NCBI RefSeq assembly: GCF_002795805.1
Contig: NZ_CP018799.1
Span: forward strand, 613,001-677,000
DNA from: Mariprofundus aestuarium
Lineage (GTDB): Bacteria; Pseudomonadota; Zetaproteobacteria; Mariprofundales; Mariprofundaceae
DNA length: 64,000 bases
Direction: 5' to 3'
Positions 27,703-36,761 of the stretch are shown here, in pieces (the stretch's first letter is position 1; each line of letters opens with the position of its first letter). A program made the position numbers and the translations under genes. A model generated the notes under the pieces. It was not told where the DNA came from. It was given only the letters and a program-made list of their open reading frames with translations, and ran no database searches.

Positions 27703-29610
27703 ATGCTCGAATCGATGCGTAATCACGCGCAAGGCTGGATAGCTAAAGTCATACTCGGCGGTATCGCTCTGTCGTTTGTACTCTGGGGTGTTGGCGACTA
27801 CTTCACAGGTGGCCAGAATGAGCCTGTTGCGACTGTGAACGACAAGCCGATCGGACAAAACGAATTCCATATTGCCTATAATCGCCAGGTTGAAGCCTAT
27901 CGCCGCATGCTGGGCAAGCAGTTCTCAAAAGAGCTGGCCGACTCACTGAACCTGAAAGAGACAACAATCCAGACCATGATCAATCGCAGGATTATGATCG
28001 ATGCCGCTGGCAAGCTCGGACTTGCCGCTCCGGCCGCGATTGTACTGGCAACCATTCAGACCGATCCTTCATTCCAGTCTGCTGGAAGTTTCGATCCGCA
28101 ACGCTACCAGATTCTTACGCGTAACATGGGCTTTGGCTCCGCTCAGGATTATGAAAATGAAATGCGGATCAACATCATGATTGATGCGTTGCAGAGGGCA
28201 GTTTCCGATTCGGCTCAGGTATCGGAGTCCGATATTCGCGATGCCTTTAACAGCCAGAACGAGCAGCGTGTGCTCTCCGCCATTGTTGTTGATCCCGACA
28301 GCCTGCTGAAATCTGTGAAGGTGGAAGAGCCTGCTGCCAAGGCATGGTACGAAGCGCATAAAGAGCGCTACATGTCGCCTGTGCGTATCAAGCTCAATGC
28401 TGTGGAGATTAATCCGACTGAGGTGGCTGCTGACATTACAGTGGACGATGCGGATCTTCAGAAAGCCTATGATGAGCGCAAAGAGAGCTACACCGAGCCG
28501 GAGAACCGCAAGGCACATCACATTCTGGCAAAGGTGGCTGCTGATGCCTCAGAAGCAGTGCGTTTAGCAGCTCGTGAGAAGATTGAGAAGGCACTGGCAC
28601 GCATCAAGGCTGGCGAGGCGTTTACCGCTGTGGCAGAGGATGTCTCTGATGACGTAACCGCGAAAAAGGGCGGTGACCTAGGCTGGTTCAAACAGGGCGT
28701 CATGATTGCACCATTTGAAGAGTCTGTATTTTCGCTTAATAAAGGTGATGTCAGCGAGATCGTGGAGAGTGAACTTGGCTATCACCTGATCCAGCTGGAC
28801 GATGTACGTCCTGCTTCCACTAGGGCCTTTGATGAAGTGAAAGAGACACTGCGTTTCGAGCTGATTCAGGCGCGTGTGATGGATGAGACCTACAAACTCT
28901 CCCAGGACCTCGACAATGCACTGGGTATGGAAGATTCACTTAAGGCTGCTGCTGATTCGCTGAACCTAAAGGTGACGACCATTGAACCGGTGAGCATGGA
29001 TGAGGCGCTTGCCCAGCCACTGCTCTACGACTCCGAACTGCGCGCCAAGGTGTTTTCATCCATGCCGGGCCAGGCAGTTGAGATTCACGATGCCGGTAAG
29101 GGACGATATGTTGCATTTGAGGTGCTGGAACGCATTGAACCTGAGGTGCGGGACTTTGCCGAGGTGGCTGCCAGCGCTTATGAAGATGCCCGACGTGATG
29201 AGGCCCGCAAGCAGGCTGTTACAATGGCAGATGAGATCCGTAGCCATAGCGACAAATCACTGGATGATCTGGCGCAGCAGTATGGCCAGGCTAAGTTTAT
29301 CTCCAAGCCTGTTCGCAGTAATGGTGAAGGCGATGAAGCAGGCTGGCTGACCGGTGAGGTGGTAGGGCAGGCATTCCGTGTGAGCTCCGGCGACTGGGTG
29401 GCGCGGAGCATGAGTGTACCTCAGGGCATGGCCGTGGTGCGTGTGGATAAGGTGATTGCACCGGATGAGAAGGACCTTGAGGCACAGCGTGAAGCCATTT
29501 CCAAGGCTGTGAAGCAGGCTAAGGGTCAGGCGCGTTTCTCTCGCTGGATGGCATCGCTTCGCGACCGCTACGAGATCGCCGTGGATGAGAAGGTGCTTGA
29601 GCGTTATTAA
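27703..29610 (+). CDS. ppiD: Periplasmic folding chaperone PpiD (SurA-N/rotamase)
   Basis: Inner-membrane-anchored periplasmic chaperone near the Sec translocon. One N-terminal membrane helix (about 13-33, WIAKVILGGIALSFVLWGVGDYF), a SurA-N-like helical region, a parvulin-type PPIase domain (about 265-365, with AHHILAK, GGDLGWFKQG and GYHLIQLDDV) and a C-terminal helical part make 635 aa, matching E. coli PpiD (623). ATG at 27703 gives the standard PpiD N-terminus; a GTG/TTG frame upstream is not needed. Confidence 0.9.
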   Translation: MLESMRNHAQGWIAKVILGGIALSFVLWGVGDYFTGGQNEPVATVNDKPIGQNEFHIAYNRQVEAYRRMLGKQFSKELADSLNLKETTIQTMINRRIMIDAAGKLGLAAPAAIVLATIQTDPSFQSAGSFDPQRYQILTRNMGFGSAQDYENEMRINIMIDALQRAVSDSAQVSESDIRDAFNSQNEQRVLSAIVVDPDSLLKSVKVEEPAAKAWYEAHKERYMSPVRIKLNAVEINPTEVAADITVDDADLQKAYDERKESYTEPENRKAHHILAKVAADASEAVRLAAREKIEKALARIKAGEAFTAVAEDVSDDVTAKKGGDLGWFKQGVMIAPFEESVFSLNKGDVSEIVESELGYHLIQLDDVRPASTRAFDEVKETLRFELIQARVMDETYKLSQDLDNALGMEDSLKAAADSLNLKVTTIEPVSMDEALAQPLLYDSELRAKVFSSMPGQAVEIHDAGKGRYVAFEVLERIEPEVRDFAEVAASAYEDARRDEARKQAVTMADEIRSHSDKSLDDLAQQYGQAKFISKPVRSNGEGDEAGWLTGEVVGQAFRVSSGDWVARSMSVPQGMAVVRVDKVIAPDEKDLEAQREAISKAVKQAKGQARFSRWMASLRDRYEIAVDEKVLERY

Positions 29611-29631
29611 GCTTCCCTGAAAATGAGCATA

Positions 29632-29660
29632 AAAAAAACCGCCCTTGTGGCGGTTTTTTT
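29632..29660. terminator. Bidirectional terminator between ppiD and lpxK
   Basis: Perfect 12-bp stem AAAAAAACCGCC / GGCGGTTTTTTT with a CTTGT loop serves both converging genes. Its last two bases belong to the lpxK stop codon. Confidence 0.9.
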
Positions 29661-30651
29661 ATGGCCTGATTTTAAGGTTCTTGAGTATCGCTTTAATGAG
29701 GCCGGGCGGGCCAATTCCTTCTAACTTCAACAGCCAGAGCGGTCTCCCTTTAGGCCAGTTCGGTGCAAGTTTGACGGCATCTTTGCCGGTCACTGCAACA
29801 TTCGGTTGATGCAGCATTGCATCAACCTCCTGCTGGCTGAAACAGTGATGATCCGGAAACGATTTTGTTCCAGAGAGTTCAAATCCACTTGTCGTGAGGC
29901 TGTCGAAAAAACGCTGCGGCCGTGCTATCGCTGTGACCGCATAAACTGATGAGGGAAGCTCGGCACCGCTGTTCATCAGATCAATCAATTCCGTGGCTTT
30001 ACTCTGCCAGTGCCATTCGCCTCCTGTGCTCAGCGGAGACGGTTGCTCCAGTTCCGCTGCATCTCCTGTGCGTATGACAATATCGGCCCGCACAAGTGCC
30101 TCGATCGGCTCGCGTAGCGGCCCTGCTGGGATCAGGTGACCATTGCCAACGCCTTCGCCGGGCACAAGAACAATGTCACAGCTGCGCTTGAGATGGCGAT
30201 ACTGGAAACCATCGTCGAGTATAATGATATCACCCATGCCTTTAGCCATCTGGCTGCCTGCAATGCGATCTTTTGCTGCGATCACAGGGCATCCGGATAG
30301 ATCGGCAAGCAGGCGTGCCTCATCGCCGACCACGGCTGGGTCAGCCTGCTTGTCGATGAGTGTTGGCATAGCATTTTTTCCACCATCGCCGCGACAGAGA
30401 ATGACCGGCGAATAACCTTCAGCTTTCAGGGCATGCGCCAGCCAGATCACAAATGGCGTTTTACCGCTGCCGCCAGCTGTAATATTACCGACTGAAATCA
30501 GTGGCAGTGGCGGCTCGACAGTTTGTCTGGCGCGGCGATTGAGGTTACGGCTGCTGATGCAGTGATAGAGTGGCTCAAGGAGCCGAAGCAGCAGAGGTGG
30601 TTCAGACCTTGACCACCAGATGCCCTCTATACGGCTGTGTAGCCCGCTCAT
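29659..30651 (-). CDS. lpxK: Tetraacyldisaccharide 4'-kinase
   Basis: Phosphorylates the 4' position of the lipid A disaccharide at the inner membrane. The 330-aa length is typical. The P-loop is GNITAGGSGKTPFVIWLA near residue 56, and DDGFQYR near residue 145 is a family hallmark. Upstream waaA overlaps by 4 nt, forming a two-gene lipopolysaccharide operon. Confidence 0.95.
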   Translation of the reverse strand: MSGLHSRIEGIWWSRSEPPLLLRLLEPLYHCISSRNLNRRARQTVEPPLPLISVGNITAGGSGKTPFVIWLAHALKAEGYSPVILCRGDGGKNAMPTLIDKQADPAVVGDEARLLADLSGCPVIAAKDRIAGSQMAKGMGDIIILDDGFQYRHLKRSCDIVLVPGEGVGNGHLIPAGPLREPIEALVRADIVIRTGDAAELEQPSPLSTGGEWHWQSKATELIDLMNSGAELPSSVYAVTAIARPQRFFDSLTTSGFELSGTKSFPDHHCFSQQEVDAMLHQPNVAVTGKDAVKLAPNWPKGRPLWLLKLEGIGPPGLIKAILKNLKIRP

Positions 30652-31859
30652 GCGCTTGTTTTCACGGTGCTGGACAGCCAGGGCTTGATCTCATGCATCA
30701 TGCGCTCCAGGACCGCCCCCTTATCCCGGATAAAGAGTACTGCGCTGGCATTGAGCTGTTGTAACTCATCCGGATGGGCCAGCAGGCGTGAGATGGCCTG
30801 CTCAAGCTCTCGCTCATCAGCAGCCACGATGGCTGCGTGTTCAGACTGCATCTCCTCCATGATTTCACGAAAGTTCTGGACATAGGGGCCGGTGACCGCT
30901 CCGCGGCCGCAGATGGCCGCCTCCAATGGATTATGGCCACCGATATTGGCAAGGCTGCCGGCAATGATTACCAGATCGGCAACCGTATAGAGCTTGCCCA
31001 GAACACCCATGGCATCAATCAGTACAACATCAGGTTGGGTACTGCTCTGCAGTGCTGACCAACGGGTTAGTTTGAGTCCGCGCCCGCTGATCATGGTAGC
31101 CACCTGCTCAAAACGTTGCGGATGGCGTGGCACAATCACGGTCAGAAGATCAGGGCAACAGGCGTGCCAGACGGGCCACATATCGAGGATCTTTTCATCC
31201 TCTTTTTCATGTGTGCTGGCGACCAGCAGAATCGGGCGACTGCCGCTGGGATCGAGTTGCTCGCGAAGCGCGGATGCATCGACCTCCGGAGGAGTGATGG
31301 CGTACTTAAGGTTGCCTGCAACGCGAACCTTGTCGCTGGCCACACCCATCGCAATCAGCCGAGATGCGTCGACCTCACTCTGGGCCAGAAAGAGGGATAC
31401 GGGTTTAAGAACGCGCTTCCAGATAGCCCGACTGGCATGGTAACGGGGGAACGAGCGGTCAGATATGCGTGTGTTGATGCCGACCACGGGCACACCCTGT
31501 TTGCGACAGGCGGCGAACATGCCGGGCCAGAATTCGGTTTCGGCCAGCAGCAGAAGGGCAGGTTTCAATGTGCGGACAAAGCGGGAGAAGATGGTCGGAA
31601 CATCCCACGGAAGGTAGGAGATAGTAATGCGCTCCCCAAGCAGCCGGTGGGCATGGGCGAAACCTGTGGCGGTTACCACCGTCAGGTGGACCTCATCTCC
31701 GTGGTCGAGAATGGCCTTGATCAGCGGCGCAACCGAACCTACCTCGCCGACTGAACAGGCGTGCACCCAGATACAGCCTGCGCGGGCCGCAGGGGGCTGC
31801 AGCATCAAATGCTGCTTCCACTTAATGATGGCGCCCGAATCTCCTGATGATGCACTCAT
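30648..31859 (-). CDS. waaA: Kdo transferase WaaA lacking the usual N-terminal anchor
   Basis: Transfers 3-deoxy-D-manno-octulosonate to lipid A precursor (GT30 family). The acceptor-domain segment IWVHACSVGEVG contains the catalytic glutamate. TETEFWPG appears as LLAETEFWPG, and HNPLEAA near residue 310 with GPYVQNF completes the family set. At 403 aa it begins only 28 residues before IWVHACSVGEV, whereas E. coli has about 52 there. The membrane-anchor helix is therefore missing. The frame upstream meets a stop at 31887 with no other start. Confidence 0.92.
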   Translation of the reverse strand: MSASSGDSGAIIKWKQHLMLQPPAARAGCIWVHACSVGEVGSVAPLIKAILDHGDEVHLTVVTATGFAHAHRLLGERITISYLPWDVPTIFSRFVRTLKPALLLLAETEFWPGMFAACRKQGVPVVGINTRISDRSFPRYHASRAIWKRVLKPVSLFLAQSEVDASRLIAMGVASDKVRVAGNLKYAITPPEVDASALREQLDPSGSRPILLVASTHEKEDEKILDMWPVWHACCPDLLTVIVPRHPQRFEQVATMISGRGLKLTRWSALQSSTQPDVVLIDAMGVLGKLYTVADLVIIAGSLANIGGHNPLEAAICGRGAVTGPYVQNFREIMEEMQSEHAAIVAADERELEQAISRLLAHPDELQQLNASAVLFIRDKGAVLERMMHEIKPWLSSTVKTSA

Positions 31860-31951
31860 AGGCGTATTCGAACAGGAACGCGTCGCCTAAGCACGCTTTT
31901 TACTCTGACTATTCGCAGATAAGAAGCCGTAGAGGAAAAAATGGGTAGGGT

Positions 31952-31968
31952 GGTCTGGTTTTCAGACC
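31952..31968 (+). other. Hairpin in the antiporter leader
   Basis: GGTCTG / CAGACC with a short loop, about 65 nt before the antiporter start. It has no T run. A cation-responsive leader is conceivable, but I do not recognise any known riboswitch. Confidence 0.3.
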
Positions 31969-32032
31969 GGTTCATGTTAAGAATGCCGTGAAAAATCAGA
32001 TTGTTTTGAGCAGAAACCAGAGGGACCCGAAT

Positions 32033-33421
32033 ATGATTATTACCGTACTATCGATCGCCGCCATTCTCTATCTTGCGCTGCAGCTGGAGGACAAGGTGGG
32101 TGTTCCCTCTCCGGTCGGATTGATTGCACTGAGTTTCGGCTTCCATCTCGCATTCGGTGACCTCTTTATGCTGACCGGTGATCCAGAACATTTTGCGGCA
32201 CTGGTGATTTTGCTGTTACCGATCCTGTTGATCGGCGATTCACTGGAGCTGAAGGTTTCTGACCTCAAAGAGCACGGTATAAGCCTTTTCTATCTGGCCG
32301 TGGTGGCCGTTACCCTTTCCGTTGTCACAGCACTGCTGATCGGCGATGCCTTGTTCGGGCAGTACAACCTTTCAGTTGCTGCGATCATCATGCTTTTTGC
32401 CATGGTTCTGGCGACCGACCCTGTTTCTGTGGTCAGTATCTTTTCCAACTTCGACCTGCCGCACCGGCTTAAAATCCTCTGTGAGGGCGAGAGCCTGTTT
32501 AACGATGCAACGGCCCTGATCGTATTTGTGTTTGTTGGCCTCTATGCGCTGGATGGTGGTGAGATCACCTTCGCCTATGTGGTGCAGACAAGCCTTGTCG
32601 TGGTACTTGGTTCGGCGCTGCTTGGCGTTCTGGTCGGATACATTGGCCTGATGGCAATGAAAACAACTGACAATCGCATTGCCGAACTACTGGTGTTGAT
32701 CCTGACCGGTTACGGTGCATTCGAAATATCCGAACACTTTTATGTGATTCTCAACCTTTTCGGCGGCCATTCGCATATGCATCTCTCAGGTATTCTGGCT
32801 TGTATTATCGCTACAGTGACGGTGCACCACGTGCTCTCCAGAGCCGTGGTGGATGGCGAGAAGCGCCTTGAGAAGGAGGCGGCGGAGCTGGATCGTGAAT
32901 CAGCAGCCCACTCCACCTCACGAAACATTATTCATGCACTGGTTGAGAAGATTAAAGCTACCGTCGAAGAACGCGACCGCCATCTGCGTACTAAAGAGGA
33001 TGTCCAGTTGCTGGCCATTGTCGCCAATACCATGCTCTTTGTGGCGATGGCTGAGATTATCGATATGGAGCTGCTATGGAGGTTCAAGACTGAGATCATT
33101 GTAATGTTCCTGGCTACAACGCTGATTCGCGCAGCCATGATGGCCAAGTTTGCCTTCATCACCAACCGGACGGAGAAGATGGCCAATGTGAATTTCCGTT
33201 GGTGGGGCGTACTAACCTTTGCCGGTATCAAGGGGGGGCTATCCGTGGTCATGCTGATGATGATCCCCTCCACATTTGAACACCTTGAGATGTTCAAAGC
33301 GATTGTGGTCGGTGTGATCATGCTCTCCACCTTCATCTACTCATCTGTCCTGATCGCGATTATCGGTAAGAATAGGACGGTGTTTGCCCGTGAATTGGAA
33401 GAGGAGGGTGGTCACCACTAA
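32033..33421 (+). CDS. Cation:proton antiporter, CPA1/NhaP type
   Basis: Inner-membrane Na+ (or K+)/H+ exchanger with about 12 hydrophobic helices in 462 aa. The family core ATDPVSVVSIF followed by LCEGESLFNDATALIVF is clear; the aspartate pair in these segments binds the ion. A charged cytoplasmic loop of about 60 residues (about 275-335) interrupts the helices. ATG at 32033 has AGAGGGA seven bases upstream and is preferred over the GTG at 31988. Confidence 0.9.
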   Translation: MIITVLSIAAILYLALQLEDKVGVPSPVGLIALSFGFHLAFGDLFMLTGDPEHFAALVILLLPILLIGDSLELKVSDLKEHGISLFYLAVVAVTLSVVTALLIGDALFGQYNLSVAAIIMLFAMVLATDPVSVVSIFSNFDLPHRLKILCEGESLFNDATALIVFVFVGLYALDGGEITFAYVVQTSLVVVLGSALLGVLVGYIGLMAMKTTDNRIAELLVLILTGYGAFEISEHFYVILNLFGGHSHMHLSGILACIIATVTVHHVLSRAVVDGEKRLEKEAAELDRESAAHSTSRNIIHALVEKIKATVEERDRHLRTKEDVQLLAIVANTMLFVAMAEIIDMELLWRFKTEIIVMFLATTLIRAAMMAKFAFITNRTEKMANVNFRWWGVLTFAGIKGGLSVVMLMMIPSTFEHLEMFKAIVVGVIMLSTFIYSSVLIAIIGKNRTVFARELEEEGGHH

Positions 33422-33462
33422 GAAGATTCTACCTCTGCTTCCCATATCCTTGTTGAAACGAA

Positions 33463-33490
33463 AAAAGGCCCCGCTGCAGCGGGGCCTTTT
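33463..33490. terminator. Terminator after the antiporter gene
   Basis: Perfect 28-bp palindrome: the arm AAAAGGCCCCGCTG is followed by its exact complement. Ends in TTTT, 42 nt after the stop. Confidence 0.85.
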
Positions 33491-33500
33491 CTATAAAGGG

Positions 33501-33563
33501 TGTCTGATGTCGGGGAGGGAGGGGAGGAGGGTGACACCAGACAGGCACGACTTTAGGAAAGTG
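33501..33563 (-). ncRNA. Two-hairpin element with C-rich loop (copy A)
   Basis: Read on the minus strand: a small hairpin (GCACTTT-CCT-AAAGTCGTGC) and then an 11-bp stem (33501-33511 with 33533-33543) enclosing a 21-nt loop. The loop is almost all C and T, includes CCTCCTCCC and repeats CCTCC. The one imperfect pair of the stem is G-U on the minus strand but A-C on the plus strand, which argues for minus-strand transcription. It lies 100 nt downstream of the RND pump gene, so it may be its terminator and/or the 3' end of a small RNA. Its T run is poor. A sister element is at 50741-50814. Confidence 0.4.
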
Positions 33564-33662
33564 CAATGAGGAGCCAGTGAATCCGGCATTAAAAAACATT
33601 TATAATACACAAGCAAAAAAGTCAGGTATTCCCTGTCTGTGGTCGCTCACTATCTCCGTGTA

Positions 33663-36600
33663 TCAGTTAACAGTGACCCTTCTTCCCAGCAGTTTCTGCA
33701 TTCTATGTTTGATATCCAGTGCAATACCCAGTGCTGCAGGTACAGAGAAGAGCGTGATCACGGTGGAGAACATCAATCCCCATGATAGAGCCAGTGCCAT
33801 TGGGGCAACAAACGGATCATGACCTCCCCAGCCGTAAGCAGTGGGTAACAATCCAACAACGGTGGTGATGGCGGTCAGAAGAACGGCGCGAAGACGGCGT
33901 TTTCCACTCTCCAGGATTGCATCGCGCCATGGTACACCATCAATGATCTGACGCTGGATAAAGACAGCCATGACCAGCGATGAGTTGACCACCACGCCGG
34001 TGAGGGCAACAAAACCCATCATTGCCATGAATGAGAGGGGAGCGCCGTGCAGGAAGAAGCCGATGACAATACCGATAATGCCAAAGGGTATCGCCAGCAT
34101 AACGAGGATGGGATAACCGACACGGTTAAACTGCACAGCCAGAATGGCGAAGATACCAAGCAGGGCGAATACAAAACTGAAGATCAGCCCGCGCACCGAC
34201 TCCTGCGTTTTCTCCTCTTCACCACCAAGGTTCACTTTGACCATGTCGGCATCTTCACCCATCCATTCAGCCCTGCGCTGAGTGACAATGGTATTGAGCT
34301 CTTTAGAGGTCATATTCTTCTGATCAACCTCAGCTGATACGTTAATCACACGACGTGCATCTTTATGTCGGATGCTGCTGGTACCGGGTTTGCTCTCCAG
34401 ATGGGCGATGTGGTGAAGTGGAATCAGGCCACCTCGCTGATTGGGGATCTCCAGATTCATCAGAGTATCGATATCTCGTTGTGCCTCTTCAGGATAGCGG
34501 ATGGTGACATCGATCTCCTCTTTGCCACGTTTAATGGTAGAGACACGCAGACCATCGAATGCAGCACGGATGTGCGTGCCAGCTGTCGCCAGATTCACAC
34601 CGGCATAGGCTGCCAGTTTACGATCCATGACAATGCGGATTTCAGGATCGCCCGGCTCCAGATCACTCTCCACGGCATAAACACCATGGATCGATTCAAG
34701 CATGCCAATCAAGCGTTCCGCCACACGGGTCATGGTGGGCTCATCACCACCGGTCAGTTCAACTTGCAGGGCACGGCCAACGGGTGGCCCCGGTTTTTGC
34801 ATGGCAAAACTGATATCCATTTTCGGGAATAGCGGTGGAATCTCCTTCTCCAGCACAGACATGACATCGTAGGCTTTGACATCACGTTCGGTAAATGGAA
34901 TCAGAATAATACGCTCAAAACCAAAGCGGTCGCCGATCTGCTTCAGAGCCTCGCGCTGATCCGCACTGTTCTCTCCGGCAATCATGGTGGTGGTTTCAAG
35001 CAGGGTTGGATCAATGCGTTTGCGCACTTCAACATCCAGCTTAATCAGCTCATCGCGCATCTCCTCCAGGGTTGTACCGGTAGGCATGGCGACACGCAGA
35101 TAAAATGTTGTCTCTGCCCCGGACGGAAAGAGTTGAAATTTCATAGTGCTGGCCAGTGCGAAACTACCGAGCAGGCCGGCAATGGTCAGTAGAATGGTCA
35201 GGTAACGCAGCTTAACCGCTTTATGCAGCATCCAAGTATAAATGCGGGTGATCCAGATAAACAGAGGCCGCTCTTTCGGGTGTTTATTGGCGTTGGCAAC
35301 ATCGCGGATATGATTGGGAAGGATAAAGATCGCTTCAAACCATGAGAAGGCGAGCAGAATCACAACCACCAGAGGAATATTGGCAATAAACTTACCGATA
35401 ATGCCATCCATAAACAGCAGTGGCATAAATGCCACGATGGTGGTCAATACCGTGGCGGTAACCGGTCCGATTAGCTCATAGGTGCCTTCAATGGCAGCCT
35501 GTTCAGGTGAGAGGCCACGCTCCATATGGTAGGTGGTATTTTCGCCAATGATGATCGCATCATCGACCATCAGGCCGAGCACCATAATAAAGCCGAACAT
35601 CACCAGCAAGTTGAGGGTGATGCCCATAAAATAGAGTACGCCGATACCGGCAAAGAAGATGATCGGTAGTCCCCAGGCCGTAGTCAGTGCCACAGCAGGA
35701 CGAAGGAAAAGCATCAGCATCGCCAGTACCAGTATCAGGCCGATCGTGCCGTTACTGGTCAGTACACCGAGCCTCAGGCGCGTGATGGTGGAGAAGTCAT
35801 TGTAGGTGCTGACATGAACCTCTTCACCATACTTTTCCGGAACCGTGTCGAGGTAGGCGCGCACTTTATCGACAAGCGTGATGATATCGGCATCGCCTTT
35901 TTTGATCACGATCATGGTGATGGCCGGATCACCACGCGCAGCAACGTAACGGTAAGGGCGCTGCAGGGTTTGCGTTACTTCAGCGACATCCTTCAGATAT
36001 AGCGCCTGCCCACGTTCATTGGCACGCAGTACCAGATTGCCAGCATCTTCAGCAGATACAAATTCACCCGTAATGCGGATGATGCTCTGACCATCTGTGG
36101 CTTTCAGGCGTCCACCAGGTGCATTGATATTCCATCCTTTGACCAGCGCAATAATGTCGTTAATGGAGATTCGGCTATCGCGCATCTTCTCTGGATGAGG
36201 AACGATGCGAATCTCCTCCTTGCGGTCACCCTGTACAAAAACATTGGCAACGCCGTTGATATCACGCACATCATCTTCGATTTGGCCACTCAGATGTTTG
36301 AGTTCCAGCTCCTTGAAGTTACCGAAGATGGAGAAGGTAAGCACTGGTGTCTGCTCCGATTTTACCTCCATAATGATCGGGTCGGCAGGCAGATCGACAG
36401 GCAGATCGGCGCGATTAATCGCCTGCTGAATATCAGAGACCAGTCTTGCGCGGTCTTCAAAATTGGGGTCCACCTCAATGGTAATCTGCATGGTTCCTGA
36501 ATAGGCCGTGGAGCGGATCACATTGATGCCATCAATGCCTTTTAACTCCTGCTCAATCGGAGCCACCATGAGTCGTTCCACTTCACGCGGAGCAGCTCCG

Positions 36601-36758
36601 GGATAAGCACCGGATACAGCTATCACATCAAAGTTGATGCTCGGGAATGCCTCGCGCTGCATCTGTGTGGCAGCATAGATGCCTCCCAGCAGCAGGATCG
36701 TGGAGATGAGGTTGACTACTACTCCGCGTTTAACGAAATAGGCGATGAGGCTTTTCAT
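33663..36758 (-). CDS. RND-family efflux transporter (AcrB-like inner-membrane pump)
   Basis: Proton-driven inner-membrane pump of 1031 aa with 12 predicted helices and two large periplasmic loops. The family N-terminus (VNLISTILLLGG), GLMVDDAIIIGENTTYHMERG with its essential aspartates in helix 4 and VALTGVVVNSSLVMAVFI are all present. It starts three bases after the TolC-like stop, so the two are coupled. No membrane-fusion protein gene is present in the operon, which is unusual. Substrate unknown. Confidence 0.93.
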   Translation of the reverse strand: MKSLIAYFVKRGVVVNLISTILLLGGIYAATQMQREAFPSINFDVIAVSGAYPGAAPREVERLMVAPIEQELKGIDGINVIRSTAYSGTMQITIEVDPNFEDRARLVSDIQQAINRADLPVDLPADPIIMEVKSEQTPVLTFSIFGNFKELELKHLSGQIEDDVRDINGVANVFVQGDRKEEIRIVPHPEKMRDSRISINDIIALVKGWNINAPGGRLKATDGQSIIRITGEFVSAEDAGNLVLRANERGQALYLKDVAEVTQTLQRPYRYVAARGDPAITMIVIKKGDADIITLVDKVRAYLDTVPEKYGEEVHVSTYNDFSTITRLRLGVLTSNGTIGLILVLAMLMLFLRPAVALTTAWGLPIIFFAGIGVLYFMGITLNLLVMFGFIMVLGLMVDDAIIIGENTTYHMERGLSPEQAAIEGTYELIGPVTATVLTTIVAFMPLLFMDGIIGKFIANIPLVVVILLAFSWFEAIFILPNHIRDVANANKHPKERPLFIWITRIYTWMLHKAVKLRYLTILLTIAGLLGSFALASTMKFQLFPSGAETTFYLRVAMPTGTTLEEMRDELIKLDVEVRKRIDPTLLETTTMIAGENSADQREALKQIGDRFGFERIILIPFTERDVKAYDVMSVLEKEIPPLFPKMDISFAMQKPGPPVGRALQVELTGGDEPTMTRVAERLIGMLESIHGVYAVESDLEPGDPEIRIVMDRKLAAYAGVNLATAGTHIRAAFDGLRVSTIKRGKEEIDVTIRYPEEAQRDIDTLMNLEIPNQRGGLIPLHHIAHLESKPGTSSIRHKDARRVINVSAEVDQKNMTSKELNTIVTQRRAEWMGEDADMVKVNLGGEEEKTQESVRGLIFSFVFALLGIFAILAVQFNRVGYPILVMLAIPFGIIGIVIGFFLHGAPLSFMAMMGFVALTGVVVNSSLVMAVFIQRQIIDGVPWRDAILESGKRRLRAVLLTAITTVVGLLPTAYGWGGHDPFVAPMALALSWGLMFSTVITLFSVPAALGIALDIKHRMQKLLGRRVTVN

Positions 36759-36761
36759 GAG

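Noticed and set aside
31860-32032. Na+/Li+ riboswitch ahead of the antiporter
   Set aside because: Only one short hairpin is visible and no known consensus could be recognised; kept only as a leader hairpin.
33512-33531. Plus-strand G-quadruplex as the sole meaning of the G-rich tract
   Set aside because: The tract matches G4 rules, but it forms the loop of a conserved stem with minus-strand wobble and has a sister element, so an RNA loop is the simpler reading; the G4 remains possible.
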